64,000 bases of DNA, from NCBI GenBank assembly GCA_020796225.1, contig CM036758.1, positions 29,630,147 to 29,694,146 of the forward strand. The letters are read 5' to 3'. A program made the translations under genes and the position numbers. Shown piece after piece: positions 1 to 10,503 of this stretch (its first letter is position 1; each line of letters begins with the position of its first letter). The notes beneath the pieces were generated by a model. The model had not been told where the DNA came from. It saw only the letters and a program-made list of their open reading frames with translations, and did not search any database. This DNA comes from Arion vulgaris (lineage: Eukaryota; Mollusca; Gastropoda; Stylommatophora; Arionidae).

Positions 1-215
1 CTGCTACCGGGTTGTTGCCCAGTGTCGTGGTTTCTGTTTTTGTCTTGCGCTGTTCTGGTGGCTTGTGTGATTGTTATCTTTGCTCTTTCACAGGATTCTG
101 CTATGCCATCTAACAATCTTTTCGTGGTCTTCCTCTTGCCTTCTTTCCCGATGTTCAGTTGTAGAAGACCCTGTATACTGTGGAGTTCTTATTACACATT
201 GATAATATATCCTAA
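1..215 (-). mobile_element. LINE 3' end, reverse transcriptase C-terminal remnant
   Basis: On the minus strand two frames joined by one frameshift read GKKARGRPRK and then RLLDGIAESCERAKITITQ, ending in ATRTAQDKNR. The basic RGRPR patch followed by an A-Q-D-R/K motif is the usual C-terminus downstream of the thumb in APE-type non-LTR retrotransposon polymerases. The piece is cut by the window edge and frameshifted, so it is a fossil. The clade cannot be named. Confidence 0.7.
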
Positions 216-299
216 AATATTTTATGTCGATTTCGGTTCTTTTCATAAAGCTTATCTTATCTTTATTATTATTATTCTCTGTGATTATCATCAGAATTG

Positions 300-470
300 T
301 TCTTCTTCTTTCAACGTTCCATATCGTTCACTAGTTAACCACTCTGTGCGATTTGTATGTGATCTGAGCGATTGTACGTTGTGCCAGTTATGCGCCTACA
401 AGTGGCCAGCACATCCGATTTCTGTGTTATTACGACATGCGGTGTAGGTCGCAGTGGTATTCTCCCTTCT
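300..470 (-). mobile_element. SINE family B, distal part (split copy)
   Basis: The sequence from 'caacgttccatatcgttcactagttaacc' to 'gtaggtcgcagtgg' matches on the minus strand the copies at 2985, 62045 and 63050 and the plus-strand copy at 49935. The proximal part of the same copy lies at 716-775. The two halves are separated by a family-A-like SINE (470-715), and the broken sequence 'gcagtggta...ttctc' occurs on both sides, as expected of a target-site duplication. Confidence 0.65.
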
Positions 471-715
471 TCTTCTTTGCGTTCGTTCTATACGACCAAT
501 TTCAATCACTCTTTCTGATATGTTTGATCTTTGACAAGAACGTGTATACGTTGTACATTTGTTCGGTAGGCCCCTAAACGCATAGACTTCTAAACGTTTA
601 GGACATTTGCATACGATTTCAGCCAAACCTGCTTGGTCGCCTCTTACGACATGTATGGCAGGCAACAGTGTTTCTATTCCTTACACCCCAAATTTGTAAT
701 GGTAACCAACGGGCG
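470..715 (-). mobile_element. SINE family A-like copy nested in SINE B
   Basis: On the minus strand it begins 'cgcccgttggttacc', passes through 'ggggtgtaaggaatagaa' and the core 'catgtcgtaagaggcgacc', and ends in an 'aaagaagaagggag' tail. The head and core match the copies at 50,907 and 56,168. It sits inside a SINE B copy with an approximate 12-14 bp duplication (about 452-466 and 716-731). Confidence 0.65.
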
Positions 716-775
716 GCAGTGGTACTATTCTCTGTTTCTCTGGCGGGACCCAGCAGTATACGGGAGATCAGAAGT
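716..775 (-). mobile_element. SINE family B, proximal part (split copy)
   Basis: On the minus strand the segment reads 'gggtcccgccagagaaacagagaatagtaccactgcc', matching the start of SINE B at 49,945. It completes the piece at 300-470. Confidence 0.55.
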
Positions 776-929
776 CATATCTTCTCAGGATAAGTTGAGC
801 TTATCCTCATAAACCATACATTCTAACTGTTTATACTCTGAACATTATTATATTTCTAATTCTCTCACCATTTGTTATCTAATTGTCAATCTCTAAAAAA
901 GATTCTGGAACAAGTCCTCAATCGCGTGA
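776..929. other. unassigned AT-rich spacer
   Basis: No coding similarity, repeat or structure was recognised between the SINE and the LINE fossil. Confidence 0.5.
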
Positions 930-2310
930 TCGACCACCTGGAACATGATCTATTTCTTGATACTTGATGTTTCAACAGAGTATGCAAAACAGCAGACAAG
1001 ATACTTGCAACTCACCAACTACAGATGATATGTGGAAGATCATGGAAAAATGTAGTTGTCCAGACAAATTCATTAAGATCGTGAAACAGTTTCACAATGG
1101 CAGGATGGCACGTGTGTTTTGATCATGAGACGCTGTTGGATGAATTCCATGTCACCAACTGCGTCTGATAGTGCTGTGTATTGTCTCCTACACACTTTAG
1201 TATGATGTTTCCTGCAGTGCTCATTGCAACGCTTATTTGGAATGCGAGGAACATGGGGTAAAGATTAGATAGTGGACAGATGGTAATATATTCATTGTCA
1301 CGAGGTTAAAATCCTCTCCCAAGATAAAAGAGTCAACCATCTCATAGCTGTTCTCTTCTGATGACTTCGCCGTCGCTACCAACTCTGAGGAAGGAATACA
1401 GACCTACAAAGTCAGAATTTAAATGGCATTTGATATGTTTAGTCTAACCATTAACAACAGGAAGACTAAGTTCATGTTTTAGAACACACCAAAAGAGCAG
1501 AACCATGTCCCAGTTCTCAATATTAAATACCAGCGTCTCATGCTAGCGGACAACTTTGCATATCTTGGCGGCAACCTCTTCAGGTCGGCAAACATAGACT
1601 CAAGAATAGGATATCCAAAACCAATGCTGCTTTATGAATGCTGCTTTATGAATGCTGCTTTATGAATGCTGCTTTATGAATGCTGCTTTATGAATGCTGC
1701 TTTATGAATACTGAGTGCTACTCTTTGTGAACGTAATAAGATAAGCGTAGCCACACCGCTTAAGATTAGTGTGCCATTGTGCTCACCACGCAGATATACG
1801 CCAATGAGACAAGAATAGTGTATAGCAGACAATCCCGAATACTAAATCACTTCCACAACAATTGTCAACGTATACAAGTCAAAATAAAACGGCAGGACAA
1901 AATTCAAGATGTCGAGATCCACATAAGAGCCACGATTCCAAACATCAACACATTGTCACAGAAGGAGCAGGGCACGCGGTTGCCTGATGAACGTATCCCA
2001 AAACATGGATGACAAGCTGGATATGAATAAACGATAGGATTATGGGTAAAATAAAACGCTTCAATGGTGCTCTTAAAATGTCTCTAAAATGCTTGATGAC
2101 AGACATCACGTGCTTGAAATTCCTTGCTCAAGATAGCCAAATGTGCCACTTAACAACACAAGAAGAACTCTCATGAGAATCGCGGTACTGCTGAGGCGCA
2201 GATAAAACGAGCTGCACGAAAGACATCCATAAGTGCAACTCTGATCAGGTATGCTCCCCACCTGTTGTATGGGATTGTGTTCCAGGATTGGACTCTACAG
2301 TCCCCTCCGC
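930..2310 (+). mobile_element. LINE reverse transcriptase pseudogene with C-terminal domain
   Basis: Pieces in all three plus frames follow the order of a common metazoan APE-type non-LTR polymerase. A fingers/palm piece WKIMEKCSCPDKFIKIVKQF lies near 1030 and a catalytic-loop remnant SSDDFAVATNSEEG near 1360, in place of the usual F/YADD. LTINNRKTKFMF and FAYLGGNLFRSANID lie at 1450-1600. The thumb and C-terminal pieces ETRIVYSRQSRILNHFHNNC and MPDERIPK-like residues follow at 1780-2010. The linker ENRGTAEAQIKRAARKT at about 2173-2225 normally precedes a terminal C2H2 finger, here decayed. Many stops and frameshifts make it non-functional. Confidence 0.85.
1624..1709 (+). repeat. 14-bp tandem repeat, about 6 copies
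   Basis: The unit 'atgctgctttatga' is repeated head to tail inside the LINE fossil, just after the coding piece that ends YPKPMLLYECC. The array seems to be an expansion of LINE coding sequence. Confidence 0.85.
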
Positions 2311-2404
2311 ACACACCAGAGAGCTGCAACAATACAAGTTTGATGCTGTTGTTGCTGGTGAATAAACGGGTCAAATAATAATAATTTAAAATGTACATTT
2401 TGTA

Positions 2405-2725
2405 AAACTAAACTATCGTTACTGCATGTAGTAACGCTTTTTAGGTCGGTGTAGGACAGGTGGGAAGAGAGCCTGGGAAATTTAAAAACCGCATGGCTAG
2501 TGCAGTCGCTGCGAAGCTGTTCAGGTTAGGATTTTTCATTTTTTCTAACAACAACAAAATATTCTTGTCATCACCGTGAATTGAGCCGCGCGTTAATCCA
2601 TTCTCTAACCTGCCCGAATCATTAGAGCAATGTAACCGCGCGTTAATCCATTCTCTAACCTTCCCGAATCATTAGAGCAATGGAACCGCGCGCTAATTCA
2701 TCCGGCTAGACGCTCGCCAATAATA
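2405..2725 (-). mobile_element. SINE family F copy with internal 61-bp duplication
   Basis: It matches 46,858-47,095 over 'cgttactgcatg', 'cgctttttagg.cggtgta' and 'gtcgc.gcgaagctgtt.aggttaggattttt'. On the minus strand the better copy has a tRNA-like head (see there). Here a 61-bp segment starting 'ccgcgcgttaatccattctctaacc' occurs twice, followed by a third partial start. Confidence 0.65.
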
Positions 2726-2795
2726 ATAATATATCGTTTTATTATTCGGCTGATTTCTTCACAATTATTATATTTGTTTGTGACTTCGTTACGTG

Positions 2796-2884
2796 TCTCT
2801 GTTTAGTGAAGATATGGTGTTGGCCTCTGTTTAGTGAAGATATGGTGTTGGCCTCTGTTTAGTGAAGATATGGTGTTGGCCTCT
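2796..2884 (+). repeat. 28-bp tandem repeat, 3 copies
   Basis: The unit 'ctctgtttagtgaagatatg' plus 'gtgttggc' is repeated three times without change. Confidence 0.9.
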
Positions 2885-2984
2885 CGCTTTGATAGCACAC
2901 TCAGTTAGTTTACCGTATCATACAATTAGAATATGTTTTAGTAGTCACTAATCTTAGTATAGGTCAGATCTTCATCTTCCTCGA

Positions 2985-3215
2985 TGCTCTATATCGGCCA
3001 CGTGTCAACCACTCTGTGTGATTTGTATGTGATCTGAGCCTAAGAACGATTGTACGTTGTGTCAGTTATACAAGTAGACCAGCACATCCGATTTCTGTGA
3101 CGCTTTTTATTTACTAGGTTAGCTTCCCTATGCCACTTCTTCAGTCGACCCTAACGAAATGCCTTGTAGCTCGCAGTGTTGCTATTCTTTGCTCCCTTGG
3201 AACTCTGACACACAC
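2985..3215 (-). mobile_element. SINE family B copy
   Basis: It contains 'aaccactctgtgtgatttgtatgtgatctgagcc', 'cagcacatccgatttctgtg' and the minus-strand core around 'gtcgaccctaacgaaatgcc'. The order is the same as in the copies at 62,045 and 63,050. It abuts a SINE D fragment at 3216. Confidence 0.65.
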
Positions 3216-3522
3216 GGATGTAGATCAGATCAAGTTCCTAGTCGTATCCCGTGTAAAACTTATATCCCATGTTCAATTTGACCACGTTTAAGAACAACTC
3301 TTGGCAGTTGGAAACCAATATGAATACGCTGGAAAGTTTCCTTTGCATATTCTTCAAACTTTCGAAAACAATTCGTACAATTTTTTAACATTCTTATTCA
3401 TGCTCACCGGTGCTACTGAGTTTGTGCACTGTCGTTGGAATCTTCCTGCATAATAAAGATATCAAAGCATATATTTTTATTCACTAAAGTGCAGTGCTGA
3501 CGGCCTGTCAATCAATTAATAC
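3216..3522 (+). mobile_element. SINE family D, 5'-truncated copy
   Basis: Landmarks shared with the full copy at 6160 are 'cgtgtaaaac', 'tgttcaatttga.cacgt', 'ttggcagtt', 'gctggaaag', 'caccggtgctac.gagtttgtgcactg' and the TCAA-type tail 'caatcaatta'. The tRNA-like head is missing. Confidence 0.6.
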
Positions 3523-4099
3523 TTTAGTGGACATTTACATTAGGAACAAACTCTAAATTCAACAATAAAAATAATGCAAAATGTCACAATAAAAAGATTG
3601 TCAAATTTCACAATAAAAACGAGACAAAATCTCCCAGTAAAACATATTGTTCAATCTGAAACAAAAAAAATGAACATTAAATCAAATATCAATATATTCA
3701 TGCCTAACCACACATTCAATGAACATTAATCCGTCTATAAAATTCAAATAAATGTGAATTTGTCACTTGAGTGCTCGGATACACTTCACGCACGTTCTCA
3801 CAAGCAGACTCTATCTGTGTGATAAACATCCTTGACATTCAGCAATGTGCCCATCACGTCGTCAGTAAATATCGAAAAAATGACCCCAGTGTTTCCTATT
3901 TATTTGCTCACTCTTACGTTCCATGAAAGTGTACATAGCACTCATTGTGCTAATTCTCTCGTACACGTAATATCAATATAACACGTTCTTCAGTTAGGTT
4001 ACAGTCTGTTATGTTAATAAATAGAACAGTTATTGATAACATAACTGTTAATTCACCAACGTATAATGCAATATTTTGAAGTTAGTTTAATAATATCTC
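3523..4099. other. AT-rich spacer with irregular short repeat
   Basis: At 3555-3650 the phrase 'tca.aataaaaa' recurs every 25-30 bp with variation. The remainder shows no gene, RNA or mobile-element signal I can recognise. Confidence 0.5.
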
Positions 4100-6160
4100 C
4101 TGCAATAATGCTTTCAGATTTAGTAAGAATGGTCTGCGTATGTTGATGTTATGTCTTAGACAATGCTGGGGATCTATTCGACGTAAGAATGGTCTGCGTA
4201 TATTGATGTTATGTCTTAGACAATGCTGGGGATCTATTCGACGTAAGAATGGTCTGCGTATATTGATGTTATGTCTTAGACAATGCTGGGGATCTATTCG
4301 ACGTAAGAATGGTCTGCGTATATTGATATTATGTCTTAGACAATGCTGGGGATCTATTCGACGTAAGAATGGTCTGCGTATATTGATGTTATGTCTTAGA
4401 CAATGCTGGGGATCTATTCGACGTAAGAATGGTCTGCGTATATTGATGTTATGTCTTAGACAATGCTGAGGATCTATTCGACGTAAGAATGGTCTGCGTA
4501 TATTGATGTTATGTCTTAGACAATGCTGAGGATCTATTCGACGTAAGAATGGTCTGTGTATATTGATGTTATGTCTTAGACAATGCTGGGGATCTATTCG
4601 ACGTAAGAATGGTCTGCGTATATTGATGTTATGTCTTAGACAATGCTGGGGATCTATTCGACGTAAGAATGGTCTGCGTATATTGATGTTATGTCTTAGA
4701 CAATGCTGGGGATCTATTCGACGTAAGAATGGTCTGCGTATGTTGATGTTATGTCTTAGACAATGCTGGGGATCTATTCGACGTAAGAATGGTCTGTGTA
4801 TGTTGATGTTATGTCTTAGACAATGCTGAGGATCTATTCGACGTAAGAATGGTCTGCGTATATTGATGTTATGTCTTAGACAATGCTGGGGATCTATTCG
4901 ACGTAAGAATGGTCTGTGTATATTGATGTTATGTCTTAGACAATGCTGAGGATCTATTCGACGTAGAGAATGGTTCTGTCGTATATTGATGTGAGCATTG
5001 GACATTCCGAGGATCTATTCTGACGTAGATGGTCTGCTATTATTGAGTGTATGTCTTAGACAAAGCTGGAGTCTATTCGACGTAAGAATGGCTGCGTATA
5101 TTGATGTTAAATTAGAAATTGCTCGAGGATCTATTCGACGTAAGAATGGTCTGCGTATATTGATGTTATGTGCTAGACATGCTGGGACTATCGACGTTAA
5201 TAATGAGTCATGATGATGTGATGTTATATGTCTAGACAATGCTGAATCTATTCGATTTGTAAGAATGGTCTGTATTGATGTTAGTCTAGACAGATGTGAG
5301 GATGCTATTCATGATATAGAATGGTCTCGTATATTGATGTTATGTCTAGCAATGCTTGGGATCTATTCGACGCAATGAATGTCTGTTATGTTGATGTTTG
5401 TCTTAACAATGTTTAGATCTATTGAAGTCAAAAAGAATGGTCTGCGTAATTATGATACATATGTTTTTAGACAATCTGAGGATCTATTCGACCCTAAGAA
5501 TGGTCTTCGTATATTGATGTTAGTGCTCTGAGACAATGCTGGGGATCTATTCGACGTAAGAATGGTCTGTGTATGTTGATGTTATGTCTTAGACAATGCT
5601 GAGGATCTATTCGACGTAAGAATGGTCTGCGTATATTGATGTTATGTCTTAGACAATGCTGAGGATCTATTCGACGTAAGAATGGTCTGCGTATATTGAT
5701 GTTATGTCTTAGACAATGCTGGGGATCTATTCGACGTAAGAATGGTCTGTGTATGTTGATGTTATGTCTTAGACAATGCTGAGGATCTATTCGACGTAAG
5801 AATGGTCTGCGTATATTGATGTTATGTCTTAGACAATGCTAGGGATCTATTCGACGTAAGAATGGTCTGCGTATATTGATGTTATGTCTTAGACAATGCT
5901 AGGGATCTATTCGACGTAAGAATGGTCTGCGTATATTGATGTTATGTCTTAGACAATGCTGAGGATCTATTCGACGTAAGAATGGTCTGCGTATATTGAT
6001 GTTATGTCTTAGACAATGCTAGGGATCTATTCGACGTAAGAATGGTCTGCGTATATTGATGTTATGTCTTAGACAATGCTGAGGATCTATTCGACGTAAG
6101 AATGGTCTGTGTATGTTAATGTTATGTCTTAGACAATGCTGGGGATCTATTCGACGTAGA
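4100..6160 (+). repeat. 60-bp tandem array, about 34 copies
   Basis: The unit runs 'aagaatggtctgcgtatatt' / 'gatgttatgtcttagacaat' / 'gctggggatctattcgacgt'. Since 60 is divisible by three, open frames run through parts of the array on both strands, but they are repeats and not genes. Units at 4121-4960 and 5540-6150 are almost identical. Those at 4965-5535 carry many small indels. The left edge 'gctttcagatttagtaagaatggtctg' recurs at 6603-6631 beyond the inserted SINE, which marks the right edge. Confidence 0.95.
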
Positions 6161-6597
6161 TGTTAGGTTCTTGTCTCTCGTGCCAAAGGTACCAGGTTCG
6201 CTCCCTCGTGGAGCCATCTGGATATTTTTCCAGAGATCCCTGATCTCAGTGTAGGTGAGATGGAGTACCTAGTCCTATCTGAGTTGGACGATAAAACGTA
6301 GGTCCCGTGTTCAATTTGAGCACGTAAAAGAACCTTGGCAGTTCAAAATCGAGAAGAACAGGCTGGAAAGCCGCTGCCCATGCAAAATTCACAAGAAAAG
6401 ATTAAAATTAAAATTCCTACAAAAATATCTTCACCATCTTCAAAATTACATCAGGGACTCTCGCTGGTGATACGATGTTCATGAACTGCCGCTGAGATCT
6501 TCCTGTGTAAGAAATAGATCGGAGCACACATGGTTACTTACTAAGCGCAATGATGATGATCATATCATCAATCAATCGATCAATCAATCAATCCTGC
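6160..6597 (+). mobile_element. SINE family D, near full-length copy
   Basis: The head 'ttaggttcttgtctctcgtgcc' and 'aggttcgctccc' give an A-box/B-box-like pair. The body includes 'cagagatccctgatctcagtg', 'gttcaatttgagcacg' and 'ttggcagttc', and the tail is (TCAA)n at 6570-6595. The minus-strand copy at 58,757-59,200 preserves the head better ('tggcgtagaggttagg' then 'ggttcattcc'). It is inserted at the right end of the 60-bp array. Confidence 0.8.
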
Positions 6598-6955
6598 CCT
6601 AAGGCTTTCAGATTTAGTAAGAATGGTCTGTATTGATGTTATCAAAGCACAGATGTAGGACTGAAGCTATTCATGATATCAAATGTAACTCATACAATAC
6701 GACAAGCCACATGGAAAACCGTTCAGGGAGTAACAGTTTTCACGACAAGTGTTTCATTACAAATATATTCTATTTGATGCTGTTCATATATAATTATATG
6801 TTTAATACATCAATTGAAGTTACAAAATATAATTTTCAATTCTCCACATTATGATACATGAAATAGTTCTCTAGTACTTAACATAAGAAAGTGATAATAT
6901 AATTTCCTACACCATCAAATTATATTATATTAATAAACATTTTGTAAAATGTGCC
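6598..6955. other. array flank and AT-rich spacer
   Basis: The first 60 bases repeat the left boundary of the 60-bp array. The rest is AT-rich with no recognised feature. Confidence 0.5.
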
Positions 6956-7095
6956 ATCACAGAGAAGGCTCAACGATGGGCCTAGTAAACATTAAAGACC
7001 TAAAACAGATAGCAACGAACCGCGAGACATGGAGAACTATGACCTCTGCCTATGCGCCGCCCACAGGCCCAAGAGGAAAGACTAACTAACTAAAA
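6956..7095 (+). mobile_element. LINE 3' terminal fragment
   Basis: The plus strand reads NIKDLKQIATNRETWRTMTS and ends with a stop and a short (ACTA)n tail. A terminal [A/Q]xxRxxWR motif just before the stop is typical of LINE C-termini (compare AQDRxxWR elsewhere in the window). The fragment is short, so the call is moderate. Confidence 0.5.
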
Positions 7096-7109
7096 TGTGC
7101 TTTTAGTTT

Positions 7110-7590
7110 GCGTGAAAATACATGACAGAAAAGTATTTCCTACCAACACTTTGTTACCAGTGCCAAACTTGGTCTCTTACAGCAACACACCACAGAAAGT
7201 TCACCACATGTGAAATGAAATGCTTGAGGAAGGCAGTGGGTGTCACCAGGAAAGATAGACTACGAAATGAGGACATCAGAAGCAGAGTGAGCATAACCAT
7301 CCACCGAATACATTGAAAGACAACAAATGTAGTTGTTTGGACATTTAATGAGAATGGAATAAAACCGACCACCAATAACAAAATACAATAAAAAGAGATC
7401 AAGTACCAGAACCAAGGGAAGACGAAAAAAAAGGTGATAGACAATATCAAGACCGCACTAAATAAACACGGATATAACACAACAGGGCGATTCATCTGGC
7501 TCTGGAACGTAATTTAAAGCTCACACGTTAACGGCAGAGTAGACAACCAATTCCATCATGCACCTGGGGAGAGACAATAAACAATAAACA
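7110..7590 (+). mobile_element. LINE family Y 3' end (RT C-terminal remnant)
   Basis: The readable peptide FLPTLCYQCQTWSLTATHHR and then CEMKCLRKAVGVTRKDRLRN is the thumb region of an APE-type non-LTR polymerase. It continues after frameshifts as NIKTALNKHGYNTTGRFIWL. The same sequence recurs at 60,600-60,990, including the non-coding end 'gacaaccaattccatcat'. It is broken by stops and shifts. Confidence 0.8.
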
Positions 7591-8220
7591 AATCATCAAA
7601 TAGAATAAATAACAATCAACGTTTCAAACATATATACTAAGCTTCAGTATGCTATATTTCAGTAAGGCCTTGTTGGTCGAAACGTTGCTGTATTTTGTCA
7701 TTGTTTTTGTAATTTGTAAAACTACAGTACTTTGTAATTACGTGTTATGCTATATTTGTATGTTATATCATGGCAATGTTTATTCAGTTTTACTGTAGCT
7801 TCAAGACTGAATCCTCTAAATCTCATTCAATCTGATATTACCACATCCAATCTGTAACACTTCCTCATATCGTTATCTTATCTACATCTACCTTTCAATG
7901 TTGATACAAGTTTGAAGATATTGAAATTGATTTGTTTTGACAGAAAATACAAATGTAATAAAATAATGTAAAGGTGATTTGTATAAAAATTTCTCACCGG
8001 AAGACTAAATCTAGCTCGTGGCGTTATCTGGTGAAAATCAGATAACCTCATTTTCTAGAGATCTGTAGAGTTTCCTATCACCAAAGGAAATTTAGGAAAT
8101 GCAATATATATATATGGAACATTTGTTGAGATCGACTAATGGTGATGTTATGGAAAAGCAACAGCGGTCAACTAAATCAGACCAAATCTGGTTGTAAATT
8201 GAAATCAATGGCTTATGTCT
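7591..8220. other. unassigned AT-rich spacer
   Basis: No gene signal. The stretch around 7677-7740 ('tcgaaacgttgctgtattttgtc') resembles 38,142-38,205 and may be an old dispersed repeat. There is a short (TA)n at 8104-8115. Confidence 0.4.
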
Positions 8221-8221
8221 C

Positions 8222-8325
8222 AACTCAGTTTGTTCTGCGCTAAGTCAGTTTGTTCTGCGCTAAGTCAGTTTATTCTGCGATAAGTCAATTTGTTCTGCGA
8301 TCAGTCAATTTGGTCTGTTTAGCTA
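8222..8325 (+). repeat. about 20-bp tandem repeat, 5 copies
   Basis: Repeats of 'cagtttgttctgcgctaagt' show gradual decay toward 8320. Confidence 0.85.
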
Positions 8326-8349
8326 CTTTCTCCTGTTTTAAATTAGTTG

Positions 8350-8610
8350 ATTATGTGTAGTCAGTGTTCCGTGCGTAGTATGTGTGTTTTGTATATAGCC
8401 AGTGTGTTATGTGTGTATTCAGTGTTTTATGTGTGTGTTCAGTGTGTTCTGTGTGTGTTCAGTGTGTTCTGTGTGTGTTCAGTGTTTATTGTGTGTGTTC
8501 AGTGTGTTCTGTGTATGTTATGTGTGTGTTCAGTGTGTTCTGTGTGTGTTATGTGTGTGTTCTGTGTGTGTTCTGTGTGTGTTATGTGTGTAGTCAGTGT
8601 GCTCGGTCTG
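8350..8610 (+). repeat. GT-rich minisatellite
   Basis: Units built from 'tgtgtgttcagtgtgttc' and 'tgtgtgttatg' alternate. All three plus frames stay open because the array lacks stops, so these frames are not genes. Confidence 0.9.
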
Positions 8611-8639
8611 CACCTATTTGACTCTGTTTTTTGCCGCGC

Positions 8640-8945
8640 AGACCAGCCTAGCTTATGGTGAAAATACTGGTCTCATCATCATCAGGTGCCGTGCTGGCTG
8701 GCGTAGGAGATCATGGATCTCCACAAATCTCTGTCGTTGGTGTTTACTATCATCTCAGATGTTGACGCTCTACCGTGCCATGAAGTCAGGCTATCAAAAC
8801 ATTTTCTCTCTCTGTCTTCCCCTGTCTCGTCTACCCTCGATTTGACCGGTTGTCACAATGTGTTCTAAACCTCCCTTCCTCATCTCATGCCCGAAAAATT
8901 ATGACTGCCTCTTTCTTATTTTGATGATAAGCTTATCTATCTATC
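8640..8945 (-). mobile_element. LINE family Z 3' end
   Basis: On the minus strand: GHEMRKGGLEHIVTTGQIEG then RRDRGRQRE, followed after a frameshift by DSLTSWHGRASTSEMIVNTN and DRDLWRSMISYASQHGT before a stop. It is the C-terminus of a non-LTR polymerase, related to 50,260-50,895 and 63,610-63,846. A (TGA)n tail follows the stop. Confidence 0.8.
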
Positions 8946-9174
8946 TATCTATCCAGTCTCTAATCCTGTTTTGCCTTTCAGCGAAAGGAGCAAGCCTCTC
9001 TATGTTTCTTGTCTTCTTTTCTCAAGTCCTCATTTGCCTCACTGCCTTATTAGAGTAAGATGGGATTTCTAGAACGGGTCTTATGTGTGCTCTTCATAAA
9101 CAGTGTCTTTTGTCACCTCTGTTATCTCTGAGATCCACCTTTTGCGTGCACGACCTTTTGATTTGTATTAACTT
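8946..9174. other. unassigned spacer
   Basis: It contains (TATC)n at 8936-8953 and otherwise no recognised feature. The last bases ('cgaccttttg...tgtatta') are repeated at 10,056-10,080 on the other side of the next array. Confidence 0.4.
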
Positions 9175-10030
9175 TATCTGAGTACCAGTTTCGTGTATCT
9201 GAGTACCAGTTTCGTGTATCTGAGTACCAGTTTCGTGTATCTGAGTACCAGTTTCGTGTATCTGAGTACCAGTTTCGTGTATCTGAGTACCAGTTTCGTG
9301 TATCTGAGTACCAGTTTCGTGTATCTGAGTACCAGTTTCGTGTATCTGAGTACCAGTTTCGTGTATCTGAGTACCAGTTTCGTGTATCTGAGTACCAGTT
9401 TCGTGTATCTGAGTACCAGTTTCGTGTATCTGAGTACCAGTTTCGTGTATCTGAGTACCAGTTTCGTGTATCTGAGTACCAGTTTCGTGTATCTGAGTAC
9501 CAGTTTCGTGTATCTGAGTACCAGTTTCGTGTATCTGAGTACCAGTTTCGTGTATCTGAGTACCAGTTTCGTGTATCTGAGTACCAGTTTCGTGTATCTG
9601 AGTACCAGTTTCGTGTATCTGAGTACCAGTTTCGTGTATCTGAGTACCAGTTTCGTGTATCTGAGTACCAGTTTCGTGTATCTGAGTACCAGTTTCGTGT
9701 ATCTGAGTACCAGTTTCGTGTATCTGAGTACCAGTTTCGTGTATCTGAGTACCAGTTTCGTGTATCTGAGTACCAGTTTCGTGTATCTGAGTACCAGTTT
9801 CGTGTATCTGAGTACCAGTTTCGTGTATCTGAGTACCAGTTTCGTGTATCTGAGTACCAGTTTCGTGTATCTGAGTACCAGTTTCGTGTATCTAATTACC
9901 AGTTTCGTGTATCTGAGTACCAGTTTCGTGTATCTGAGTACCAGTTTCGTGTATCTGAGTACCAGTTTCGTGTATCTGAGTACCAGTTTCGTGTATCTGA
10001 GTACCAGTTTCGTGTATCTGAGTACCAGTT
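9175..10030 (+). repeat. 21-bp tandem array, about 41 copies, nearly perfect
   Basis: The unit 'tatctgagtaccagtttcgtg' is 21 bp, so one plus frame is open across the array as a heptapeptide repeat (YLSTSFV). Only one unit (about 9890-9910, 'tatctaattaccag') clearly differs. No start context, promoter or non-repeat coding flank is visible, so it is treated as satellite. The near-identity implies recent expansion. Confidence 0.97.
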
Positions 10031-10290
10031 CTTTTGTACCTTGTTATCTGAGTACCGTTTCGTGACGACCTTTTGTATTGATTACCAGTTTATCTGAGTA
10101 CCAGTTTCTGGCTGGGGACAGCAAAAGGCTAACGGAGAGCGAACCCAGTAAACGCTGGTTGAAACTAAACACACCACCGAAGGATAAGCACTGAGCTACA
10201 ATAGTACTGAGGCTTGTGCACGTACATCCGTTCTGATGTTTGGCTGTTTATATATCACAATAGAATGATAAAAACGGCTTAAGAACGATC
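10031..10290 (+). mobile_element. array flank with SINE A fragment
   Basis: Degenerate units reach 10,110. From 10,108 the sequence 'acggagagcgaacccagtaaacgctggttgaaac' and 'ccgaaggataagcac' matches the 3' half of SINE A at 56,315-56,390. The head and core are absent. Confidence 0.6.
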
Positions 10291-10503
10291 GTGAGAGAGA
10301 GAGAGAGAGACCGTAACTTCAGTCGTCTCTTACTAAAGAAAAAAACCTGGCCAGCAATGGCGGAATGCGGGAGGGCCATTCAGAGTCAGAACTGTTTGAT
10401 TCTGAACACGACTTTGCTAGCGCATTTCTGTCATGTTTGGTCGGGTATTTTCCGGTTTCGTTTGCCGAGCTACTGAGTTAGTGCTTGAGCAACGCTGTGA
10501 GCT
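10291..10503. other. unassigned spacer with short (GA)n
   Basis: (GA)n lies at 10,291-10,310. No gene or element was recognised. Confidence 0.4.

Noticed and set aside
4082..5005. 307-codon minus-strand frame (LRRIDPQHCLRHNIN repeats)
   Set aside because: It is the 60-bp tandem array read in one frame. Unit length is a multiple of three, and no coding flank or start context exists.
9193..10065. 290-codon YLSTSFV repeat protein
   Set aside because: It consists only of the 21-bp satellite with no promoter, splice site or non-repeat domain. Kept as a repeat and only noted as a low-probability gene.
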